Position numbers and translations under genes: made by a program. Below the pieces are notes generated by a model. It made no database searches. It was given only the letters and a program-made list of their open reading frames with translations, and had not been told where the DNA came from. Below, piece by piece: positions 32,101-44,100 of a stretch of 64,000 nt of DNA (position 1 is the stretch's first letter; each line of letters begins with the position of its first letter). The stretch is from Branchiostoma floridae (Eukaryota; Chordata; Leptocardii; Amphioxiformes; Branchiostomatidae). The DNA lies in contig NC_049997.1 of NCBI RefSeq assembly GCF_000003815.2, positions 5,341,082-5,405,081 on the forward strand, given 5' to 3'.

Positions 32101-35100
32101 CTAATAACAACAATGCCCACATCTGGCTAGCAGGTGACTTCAACCTGCCTGATGCGACCTGGAACCCTGAAGCTAATACCACCGCTTCCAATCCATCCAC
32201 TCTCACTAGCAATTACATCAGCCTTGCCAATGACTGTGGTCTGGAACAAATGGTCTGTGAACCAACTCGTACTGTGGGGCAAACTTCGAACACCCTGGAT
32301 CTGTTTCTCACCACAAATTCCACCTTAGGGGAGAGAGTCAAAATCTTACCAGGTCTCAGTGATCATGACATCCCGCTGATTGATGTTCTTGAAAGTAAAG
32401 CCCCAAACATCAAACTCAAAAGATCGGCTCATATACCTGTGGAGGAAAGCTAACATCGATGCACTCCAGCAGGATATGGCAACATACAGTCGAGAGTTTG
32501 CAGACCAGGCTCAGCACAACACTGCCTCAGAAAACTGGGAGCTGTTTAAGGCAGCCGTTAGTGGTGCTGCCAATAAGCATGTCCCCAGGAAAAAAGTGAG
32601 GCCACAATCCAACAAACCTTGGATAACACCCCAGATTCGCAAAGCTATGCGTAAGCGGTCTGAACTTTTTTCCAAGGCTAGGAGATCCAACTCCAGTGAA
32701 GCCTGGGCAAAGTTCAAGAGGTGTAGGAAGGGCGTTAAGCAGAGAGTTAGGAAGGCCCATAGGGATTATGTCTCCAACTAGCTGGAGTCTAACATCGAGG
32801 ATAATCCCAAGGCCTTTTGGAGCTATGTCAAATCCATCAGACAAGACTCTACTGGTACGTCAGCCCTAAGACATCAGGGGGTGCTAACATCTGACCCCAA
32901 AGAAAAGGCTGATGCACTGGGGGCCCAGTTTGCGTCAGTGTTTACCAGGGAGGATAAGACCACCGTTCCTACCCTTGGCGAACCCAAAGCTCCAACTATC
33001 CCCTCCCTTAACATCACAGTGGAGGGGGTAGCCAAACAGCTCTCCTGTCTTAACCCCAGCAAGGCCACAGGACCAGACGGATTACCACCTCGCCTCCTGA
33101 AGACTGTAGCCGAACAAATTGCGCCAATATTACAGGTCATATTCTCCCAGTCAATATCTACGGGAGATGTTCCTGAAGATTGGAGAACAGCTAACATCGC
33201 TCCAATCTTCAAAAATGGGGACAGAACCTTGCCATCAAACTATAGGCCGGTGTCTCTGACATCGGTCTGAAGTAAAGTGCTCGAACACATCGTGCACAGC
33301 CACATGATGAAACATCTAGACGCTCATGGCATTCTGTCCCCTGCGCAACACGGCTTCAGGAAGGGTCTGTCCTGCGAGAGCCAGCTGGTGCTTACCCTCC
33401 AAGACCTGGCCAAGAACATGGACCAGAACAAACAGGTCGATGCCGCGGTGCTTGACTTTAGCAAAGCATTCGATACCGTGCCTCACGAACGTCTGCTGAG
33501 CAAGCTCGAGCACTATGGTATTTCTGGCCTCCTTCAGTCTTGGCTTAGGGCCTTCCTTACGGAGAGAACCCAGAGGGTTGTCTTTGACGGTGGGACATCT
33601 AAAGCTGTCAAGGTCACCTCTGGAGTTCCGCAGGGTACTGTGTTAGGCCCTCTGCTATTCCTGCTCGTACACCAACAAAGGGATACAGGCGGTGGAGGCC
33701 GTCCAGCGCAGGGCAGCCCGGTGGAGGCCGTCCAGCGCAGGGCAGCCCGAGTGACCCTAAATGACTACAGGCAGACTAGCAGCGTGACACAAATGCTTTC
33801 AGACCTGCAGTGGCGCCCTCTCTCCGAAAGGAAGAGGAACGCCCGCCTCACCTTTTTCTATAAAGTAGTCAACAATAATATTAACATAGACGCCAGCAAT
33901 ATTCTGAAGCCTGCCCAAGGGCGCACCCGGGGTAGTCACGACTTCAAATATCAACACATATTCGCACGCACCGACATCTACAAACACTCTTTTTTCCCAC
34001 GCACAATTCCCGAGTGGAATGCCCTGCCTGGCACGGTTGTAAGCGCTCCCAACGTTGAGCTCTTCCGTGCCAGGCAGGCGGCCTGCCCGCCCTAACCCGG
34101 GAGCCTCAGCCCCCCCCCCCCCCCTACTTTTGCCCCTCGCGGGGTCATTTGGGGGTATATATGCAGATGCAGATGCCATGAAAAAAAATTAAGTTCACGG
34201 TGAAGCGGTAGCGAACATTGAACCACCGCGAAAATTTCTGCATTTACAGTATTCTAGTCTCTATTTTGACAGTATATTATGCATATGTCTCCCACAATGT
34301 CGGGAATTTCATCCTCCACTGCATACAGAAAAGAAATCAAACCCAATCAAACCCAATAGCATTCATTCTAGATTCGAAGTATCACCAGTTGATAACCTCT
34401 ATTTCACTTAATGTCCACTTTGTTATTGTATCATCATTATCATTGTACTTTCATACATGTATTGTTGCAATTAGCCTTCGGGCTTGAGTTTGCAATAAAT
34501 ATCATATTATTCACGTAATTAGAATGCTTAATGTTAAGGTAGACTTAAGGACCTGAGACCCGATGAACTCCATGAGACGCTGCATCAGGCGGCCAGTTTT
34601 AACCGGAGTGAACATCTCTGCCGTGGGCATGGGGACACAGGCTGCCGGCATCTCCTCCAACGGAACATCGGGATGACTCCGCAGGCGTTTTGTCTTCTCC
34701 AGCTCGTATTTTTGGCCTTTAGGATGATAAAAATAGTTTGATTGTTTCTCATCTTTGCCTCCTTTCTTCAGTCGTTGTTTCACAATTGATCACAAGAACA
34801 CATAGATAGAAAAATGTATAGAGAGACAGACAGACAGACGGGCAGGTTTTATTGTTTCTCATCTTTGCCATTTTTAGTCAATGTTAGATAGTTTACGATG
34901 GATTACAAGAACAGATAGATTTCATATAAAGAAAGAGACAGGCAGACAGATAGACGGACAGAAAGACGGACAGAAATACAAACAGCTTTTACAAGTATGG
35001 TATCAGTGTGTTCTATCCATTCACCTGGCTGTATGTATGAAGATTGCGCAATATACTGTTAGGCTAGCCCCTGAGGCGAGGCCAAAAATGATGTACCTTT

Positions 35101-38100
35101 TCTGAGGAATGACGTGATGAGACTGTGCTTCACTATTCGTGTTCTATCCATTCGCCTGGCTGTATGTATGAAGATCACACACTACACTATTAGGCTAGCC
35201 CCTGAGGTGTTGCCAAAAAGGATGTACCTTTTCCGAGGAATGACGTAATGAGGCTGGTGAACTCGTTCCGGATGACGTCCAGTTCGCTCTGGAAGACGGG
35301 CGCAAGAAAGGGCAGGCTGATCTGTTTGACAAGTTTGTCTCCCTCCTTGATGTCCTTGGGTTTGTCGTGCATCTTGAGGTACAGTCGGACGTTCAGCGTG
35401 CCTCCTCCTTGTTGCACGTCCAGAGCCATCTTCTTCTCCTTACCTGACGTCAACTCGTCCAGGTTGACGTTAGCTGTACCCATGATGTCATCCTGCCCAA
35501 CCGTGTCTCGATCCCTATGGAGGAAACCAAAAGATTTAAGGTGGTATACCCTGTATCTCCTGCATTTGGGGCACCGGTGCGGCACTCGGGGTTCGAAAGA
35601 CACTCAACGAAGTTCAGAGACAAAAAATAATTTTCTTACGTTTTGTGTGTCTTCTAAGTCATACTTTTACGTATTACGCAATATCTAAATTATTCTTTAA
35701 AAATCGGCGAAAATGACACAGCAGTGCCGCAGTGAACGAACCCCGCAGTGCCGCACTGTTGCCCCAAGTGCAGAGAGATACCACACTTATCCTAAATCCT
35801 AAAATCTCTTTGACGTTGACAATGTTATTTGGCGGGTCGACCACTCTCTCTTCGGGGCCAGGGGCTGCAATGCAAGGTGCTTGAAACTGGCGGGGACAAA
35901 TCGCAAGGGTGAGTAATGGCAGCCTGTATACAGCGCCTAGTACGGCAATACGGCAGTTGGGCCAAAGGGCTGTAGGGTTTGAACAACACACTGGGAAGGA
36001 CCCCTATTCCTTTCGATACATACAGCGAGCTCTTTGACGTGCTCGAGGCATGGTTCTCCTCAAGGAGAGGACTTCCATTTAACGTCCTATCCGAGAGACG
36101 ACCCTAACCGAAGCTATGTACTAATTTCTATATTTTAACCTGAGTGAAGTGAGGAAAGTCGTGTTAAGTGCCTTTCCTAAGGGTTGGTGAATAACAAAGT
36201 TCTTTATACACAACCAAGAAGAATAACGGCCAACGTTACGGTGGGGGTCTAGCAACCTCCCTCAGGGCAATAGAGACTGCCTCACTTTGCATTGCAGCTA
36301 CGTGCACGTGTCGCTGCTATCAGTGCGGTCCCAAACGAAAAGAAAAGTCACAGACATAGATTTTGTTAACGACAATAATAAGACACGATTGTTCAAATCA
36401 GCATTGCAGAAAAATATACTACTTTTTTTATATAAACTGTGCCCGAAAATATTTTTATAGGATACTGAAGTTTTCTTTTACACAGCCAGTCTAAAGCCTA
36501 TCAGACATATTCCCCAACAAGAGCTTCTAAATAAGAACTTCAAACCCAGTACTGGTGACCCTAGTGATGGAACGGGAAGGGGGAATACCAACTTAGCCAT
36601 GTTTGGGATTGTGTTCTCGCCTCAAAAGCGCCACCTACACCTTCTACATATAGCGGCAAGAAGCAGTACTCCAGTAGAAGCTGTCTGACAGGCATCGAAA
36701 CGTAAAGCCCCCTGCACACGAGAGCAAGAATGAGCCGGAATGCCGTCAGAATGAAAATTCTTTTCTATTCGTGGCAATTCCTGGCAATTCGTAGTGTGTT
36801 CCAGAAATTCTCTCTACATTCCAGCTATTTGTGCCCGTTATTTTGGCTGGCCCGAACGTTTTTGATATGTTAAAACTGTCGAGGTGCATTTGAAGTGGAG
36901 AAATATCGAATGGCATTCAAAGTGGACTCTAAGTGTATTCTAACTGCAGTATGACTGCATTCTGCGGCATTCCAAAATTATTCGAAACATTCTTATCTCA
37001 TTCGATGGAGAACTGAAACGACAAGCCACTTCAAATCCTGCCAGAATGTGGCAAAAAGAATATCTGGAATGCAGTGAGAATTTCTAGAATACAGTACGAA
37101 TTCCCAGAAATAGAAAAGAATTTTCATTCTGATGGCATTTTGGCTCTTTCCTTCTTGTGTGAAGGGGATATAAGGTCCATTTGGAATTCCTGCCCGAGTG
37201 GCCCCGAATGTGGCACGAATTTTGCAAATACTTCATTCCGGCTAGCGTTGGTTCTGCTTGATTCCTGCTGATTCGGTTTCAGTGTAAAGGCCCTATAAGC
37301 AGATGGGACAATACTGGCTGTGCAGAAAAATACTCCAATTTCCTACGCAAATTGTGGTATAAAATTAAAAAGGAAATCTTACATTATTGTGAAGATGACG
37401 TTTCTGCTGCGGGAGGTCACGGAGAGCTCAAATCGCTCGTCCCAGTTGGGATTCTGGGTAGCACGGCAGACCCTTGTCGTCACCGGTTTCCCATCGTTCA
37501 CAGCGAGGACGATATACGGGTCAGCGTCGCCTGTGTTCAATCAATGGTTGTCGGAGATCATCAGTTAGATGCATACATCCATTCAATTATGTCCTCTTCA
37601 ATCTATCTCTCTGTCTCTCTCTCTCCCTCTCTCTTTCTCTTTCTCTCTCTATCTCTCTCACTCACTCTATCTCTCTCTTTCTCTCTCTTTCACTCTCTCT
37701 ACCTTTATAGTCATGTTGCCAAAATCACGTTAGATCGTTTCTATTGTGAACATCTTCTGATAGATTTAAGGTTTTGTTACTTCTATATTTTCGGTGTCAG
37801 TTCGTTATGCTCCTGTGTATTTGTACGACGTAGTAGATATATGCAGGAGGTGGGGAGTGGAAAGAAAGTAACACCGCAAAGGTTACACTTTCTGCAGGAT
37901 GTAGAGTTTAGAAGTGGTCAAACTAGTGGTATATCACACATGGCAGGCGTTCCAGGTCATGAGGTCAATGGATGAGGCTACTAATTTACGGGTAGGTATT
38001 GTTTTTGGTTTCTATGATGTTTTTTTCCTACGCCTAGCCTGTCACGTTCAACAGGGAGTTAAAGAAGGTGATTATTGGGATGTTGATTAAAGATTTGTAT

Positions 38101-41100
38101 AATTAATAGACTACAATTAGTAAAGATATTTAATGAATGCGTGAGATCATCGGCTTCAAAACTCTTGTTTCTATATTACTACAGTCCAATTAGAAACGAT
38201 TACAAAAAAGAGTGGTAATGGCTTTGAGAATGTTGTCCCTGTTACCCAGCCCAAATAATAAAACTCAAATATTTGAATGCATGTTTTTAAAACTGAAGAA
38301 AGAAATAAATAATTGTCGGCAGCAGCGCACTAGGTCAGAGGAACACATTCTGGCGCTTTGAGTGGTGCGGTCGTAAGGTACCAGCGAGAAAGTGCTGGTT
38401 TTATATGCCATTAAAATATTTTTACATGTTGTATAAATATCATTTTACAGGGAATTTTTAACATAATTCGCGGTTTATCTGACCAACATAGAATTTATTA
38501 TATGAATATATTCTACGTTAGTTCATGCTCATGTAAAGTACGCATTTTTACAATATATTCAATGGTAAGGGAACATCACCGAGATCAGTATGTATGATAC
38601 TTACACCAGCCATCAGTCTTTGCCAGATCAGCGGCACTCCCAACAACGACCTCTAGCGTCCCGACCTCGGAGTGGAAGAGCTGCTGGAGTCCGTTGATGC
38701 ACGCCATGTAGGCTCCCTTCTGGTTGTCTTGGATACGGGACACGGCTAGCGACGTGCTGACGTCAAAGGTGCACTCGAACTTGACTTCAGTCTCCTTCTC
38801 ACCAACTAAAACGACGAATATCGTTGAAGAGATTCATGAGTCATGTATGCACATGTCCCTACTCTATATCTGTCCACCTAGGATAATATATATATAATGC
38901 TATGCAAAAGAGAAGTAGTGTTCTAACAATGTGAAATACACTATGCCGCCATATTTTCTGTTTACAGATTTTCATTGCGAATTACTGTACTTTTGTACTA
39001 ATTATCCAAATTAAGGGTTTATTTGCATAATTGATATTTGTCAAATAGTGTAACCGCCATAAATTACAAATTTTACTTATAGTAAAGTCCTATCATGACA
39101 AACATTGGGATTACAGAATATATTCAATAATTTTGCAAATGAGGTTTTAATTCGCTTTTTATTTGGTACATCTCAGTTTAAGCTGCCTACATACCAAATA
39201 TCCATTGGGTTTTTTTCGTTATCACTTCTTAGAACATTTTACAAAATCGCCCCAACAGTATGAATGCAAGGCGCTAAGCGTCCTAAACTCATTTCACTTC
39301 TTCTTGACATCTATGCTACCTACCAAACATATAAGCCATTACACATCCAGGACGAGAGGTACAAAAACCGGAACTTCTGCTGCAGTACTAAGGTCCATAT
39401 GCCAAGGGGCCCAAAATAAACCATGATCTTAGAGTCCATATTCACTGTTATGATGACAAATATCCGGAAATACACACACAAACGTGCGAAGAACGATACC
39501 TTCGTTCATCTTGGAGGTAATCCTTTCACCTGTACTTACATTCTGTCATAGTGATGGTTGTGTACACGTTGTCCATGGTAACCGGAGGTGGAGGTTCCAT
39601 GGTCAGGAGGCTGTAGATCTGTTAGTGAACGAGAAAATTTGGTCTTCAGTGATGAAAAAAACAAACGTTCCACATATTCATATAATGGTTGAACTATTGT
39701 TACGATAGAAAATAACAAAAACAGAGAGGTCAGTAAACAACAATTATTGTTACCGAAGTGTTACTGTAGCAGAACAAGAATCACCAATGAAAAGTATAGC
39801 TACCCTTTTCACAACAAAAAATTCTATTAGGTGTCGCCACTGAGGCGTCGCCAAAAAATTGAATGCAACGGTTAAACAATTTTGACTATCTCCAAAGGGC
39901 GTTATGGACGCTGTTATGTCGTGATTCAGCTTTTGGCGAAAGGTGTCATTGCGGAAAGAATGCGTTCCCAAATGTGCCAGACTTAATATTGCCCTCGTCT
40001 CGAGTAATGATACTCTGATAAAGGCAGGGAAACGTTGGTAGCTGACAGACTCGTAATTGTAAGATTGGAATTTTACTAAATTTCTAACAAAACTAATGAC
40101 GCAATTGGCGAAATCTAATAGCGAAGTTTGAAAATATATTTGAGGATTACAAGTCATTTTTGACATCAATACGATGGACTCACTTCAACGTGATTTTTGT
40201 CGTCTCTCCATTCAAGCCTCTCTCTGATTTTGCTCTTTGTTTTGGAGGTTACAAAACTCCGGATGCAGCCTTGTACGTCATTTCCGGGCGCCTCGATCTC
40301 CATGCTGTCGTAGATCTTCCAGTACTCCATACAGTCCTGTAGGATAGACAAATTACAGTCAAACCTGCCCAAACGACCACCTCTTCTTAGCGACCACCTG
40401 GCCATTACGACCGCTTTTTCTCGGTCCCGAAAATTTCCCCCATTGACGTAAGCATTAAGCGACCTCTTCACAACAACCATTTGGCCAACGCGACCGCGAC
40501 CGTCAAAAGTTGGGACCGCACAGGACCAAATCCCTGCCCATAACCACGACATTTTCAACCTTGCGGTGTCATCGACTTTCGACGATAACTAGCGCTATTT
40601 TGTGCCGAAATCGGTCAGTTTGTGTTGGATTTTGACTGCCATCACATGTACATCACTTTAACGTGGTAGAAGAAGGGGAAACGTGCTACTGAAGTTTGGC
40701 GATCCCATCGTCATTTTGAAAAATGCCTTGCGATCGCCTAGCCTCCGGGGATCCGTTGTAGTCTTCGGAACGGGGCTTTTTTTTTGGGGGGGGGGGGGGC
40801 GTTGGTTCCCGATTTCCAATGTTGGCTATGCTCTCTTGTGCCACAGCAAATTCCCTTCCCCGGCAAACTCCCCTTCAAGGCACAAGAGAACATAGCAAAC
40901 GTTCCAAATCGCGAACCAACCCCCCCCCCCCGCAAAAAAACAGCCCCGTTCCGAAGACTGCAACTGAGGCTAGCGATTGCCTACCTACATGAAAACGAGG
41001 CTACTTTGTACTTGGACGTGGTCTGCTTGTACTTGGACGAAGTAATTCTACGTGTCCCAGTACCATTACTGCTGTTTTGAACTGCGAGAAAAGTTTCTCT

Positions 41101-44100
41101 CAAACGAAGATAGGTTGTCAATAACCAACATCTAACTTATGTAGAAAATACTGGTGTGAACTATCTAGTTGAATTTGAGCAGCCAAAATACAACCTTTGT
41201 GATCATGGTAACTCATCAGAAGAGTGTTCGAAATAGATAACTTAACAGTATTAAACACATATCTGGACTTTCCAAAGAAAATGTGGTATCTGGTATTATC
41301 ATAATTGTGACACCGTTTACTTTTGTTTCTTAAGGTGGTACAGACCTTCACACGCTGCTTATAAATGTTGTACAAAGCATACATGCATAGCCATAGGTGC
41401 CTAAGCTTTCGCCCGAATTTAATGAAATTTGTATGAATTTTATTAAAACGCATGAATCACTATGCGAAAAAAATGCGAATCTTATGTGACAAGCACGAAT
41501 GACTGTCCTTTTATTCAAATAGACCTACCGCTACGCAGGGAATACGTATGTTTCTGAGTATATTTACCCACGACATTTTTACTTTAAAGTGTTGAGAAGA
41601 GGCGTATTTTGTAGCCTGTGAGATACCCGTTTGCTTCATTTCGGTGCGTCACACCACAGTTTCCCGTCACCGTAGCTCGACGCCGAATATCCCGTTTATC
41701 TTTGTCATGTGACGCAGACAGCCGTTGGCCGGTGTGCCATCGTATCCCATAAGATTCGTGCGTTCCACACATTGATTTGTACGTCTTCGCGTAGTGATTC
41801 GTGCATTTTCGCATAGTGATTCGTGCGTTTTTTTAGTGATTCGTGCGTTTTTAATAAAATTCGTCCGTTTTTTACAGTGATTCGTACGTTTCCGCAGTGA
41901 TTCGTGCGTTTTTGATAAAATTCGTCCGTTTTTCACAGTGATTCGTGCGTTTTTAATAAAATTCGTCCGTTTTTATAGTGATTCGTACGTTTCCGCAGTG
42001 ATTCGTGCGTTTTTGATAAAATTCGTCCGTTTTTCACAGTGATTCGTGCGTTTTTAATAAAATTCGTCCGTTTTTATAGTGATTCGTACGTTTCAGCATA
42101 GTGATTTGTGCGTTTTTAGTAAAATTGGTCCGTTTTTTAAGGTGATCCGTGCGTTTGACTAACCCGTCCAAAAGGCCGGAAGACCTTCCACACGTCCTCC
42201 ACGGGTCCCCTGACGATGCCGCGGGCGGCTGTGGCGTACGCTCCCTTCGTGAAATCTGGGGGTCTCGTACTTTTTTCCTTCTTCCCGGGTTTCTGCTCGC
42301 TAAAAGTGTCCTAAATAGGTAAAAATATATATACATTAATTCCGCGCTTCCGTTTTCTTCATTTTAAACCATTTCACAAATCATTACGCTAGCCTAAGAA
42401 TTTTGTTTAGGAAATTATATTTTCAAAATTTAGAAAAATAGGAAGCACGAAATTGATTTATCTATTGATGTCAGATGGCTATAGAATTTTGCATGCAAGA
42501 GATGAAGGGCAGAATATTTGGTGTAATGTATACTAAGGTTGTAGGTGCAATTTCAAGACTAGGAGGCCGAAACTTTCACACTTAAAAATAACTACCATAC
42601 CATGTCCAGAGCACGACATGTCAAAGCCAGACGTTCCACTGCAGTACCATAACAAGTTGATAGGAGGCTCTAATGATCTAATCATTTCTGGGCCTCGTCA
42701 TCATCTACCCACCTACCAAGTATCAAGACACTCCACCCAGACCTTCTCGAGTTGTCGAGCTCACACGAGAGCAAGAATCAGCCAGAATGCCGTCAGAATG
42801 AAAATTCTTTCTATTCCTGTCAATTCCTGGTATTTCGTAGTGTGTTCCATAAATTGTAACTGCATTCCAGCTATTTGTACCCCTTCTTTTGGCTGGCCCG
42901 ACAGTTTTTGACATGTCAGAAACTGTCGAGGTGCATTCGAAGTGGAGAAATACCGAATGGCATTCAAAGTGGATTCTAAGTGTATTCTAACTATTCTAAC
43001 TGCAGTATGACCGCATTCCAACATTATTCGAAACATTCTTATCTCATTCGATGGAGAACCGAAACAGAAAGCCACTTCGAATCCTGCCAGAATGTGGCCA
43101 AAAGAATATCTGGAATGCAGTGAGACTTTCTAAAATACACTACGAATTCCCAGGAATAGAAAATAATTTTCATTCTGACGACATTTTGGCTCATTCCTTC
43201 TCGTGTGAAGGGGAGATAAGGTCCATTTGGAATTCCCACCCGAATGGCCCCGAATGTGGCACGAATTTTGCAAATACTTCATTCCGGCTGGTTAAGATTG
43301 ATTCCTACTAATTCGGTTTCAGTGTGAAGGCCCTATCACATGTACACACGAACGCTGCTGAAAACATAATCTTCTTCGCGAAGGTAAAAATAAATGTATA
43401 AAGCGTAGATTAAACAGTAGACAGGAAATCTTACCTTAAGCCACCCAATCCTGCTACCGATAGCTGGGACAAACCACTTCTTAAACTCTTCCACAGGGGC
43501 GTCCTTAGCCGGCAGGAAGGAGCAGTCGTACACCACCTTGACCTTGTTCGGGTTCACGGCGAAGAACTGCAGCTGTGAGAAAAGTTCACGTTCACGGAGA
43601 CGAATTCTTGTGACATGTCGACAGCATCAAATGCGTATCATATTGTTTATTTTATTCAGGTGACACTTGAAAGTTGTTGTGTTATGCAGTGATCTTGTAG
43701 TGATACTACAGTAACTATAACTGAAGCTGCTGTGTTGTGGTGCGTGTGTAGTAGTGCGTGTGTTGTAGTCATATAACTGCCAAACAAGTGGCACTTTTGG
43801 ACTAAAACATACAGGAATAAAACATTGCGATACCATGTTTTTTGTTTTGAACTTTGTTACAATGTGCAATTTCCGTGGCCTTTTCCATATATGTGAACTG
43901 TACGAGTAAACTTAAATATGCCATGGATATGACTATATGCAGCTAGTAAGATATCTTATATTTGTGTCTTGGTCTTTGTATCATTACTTCAAGTGCTCTG
44001 CCAGAGAGAGATAATACTATGTATCATAATAGATACAAAACGTTTATAGTGTTATGATACAGCCACCTCTCGTCTGTGATATGACCGATATAAAGGCGCT

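Larger units (their letters stand above)
30800..34182 (+). mobile_element. CR1-like LINE with 2A motif and PHD finger, internally deleted
   Basis: Order: 5' region, ORF with 2A and PHD, endonuclease, RT part, deletion, RT C-terminus, GC-rich 3' end with an ATGCAGATGCAGATGCC tail. Defects are a frameshift at about 32390-32450, stops at 32779-32781 and 33268-33270, loss of the RT palm beyond GPLLFL at 33660, and a 29-bp tandem duplication at 33692-33749. It is inactive. Confidence 0.9.
30663..34250. mobile_element. Host MITE-like element (TTCGCGG ends) containing the CR1-like LINE
   Basis: Left end TGTAAATGCATTTAAGTTCG followed by TTCGCGG repeats, and right end CCGCGAAAATTTCTGCATTT ACAG (inverted) at 34228-34250, are terminal inverted repeats of one element. 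The CR1-like LINE (about 30.8-34.18 kb) lies inside it. Confidence 0.7.
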
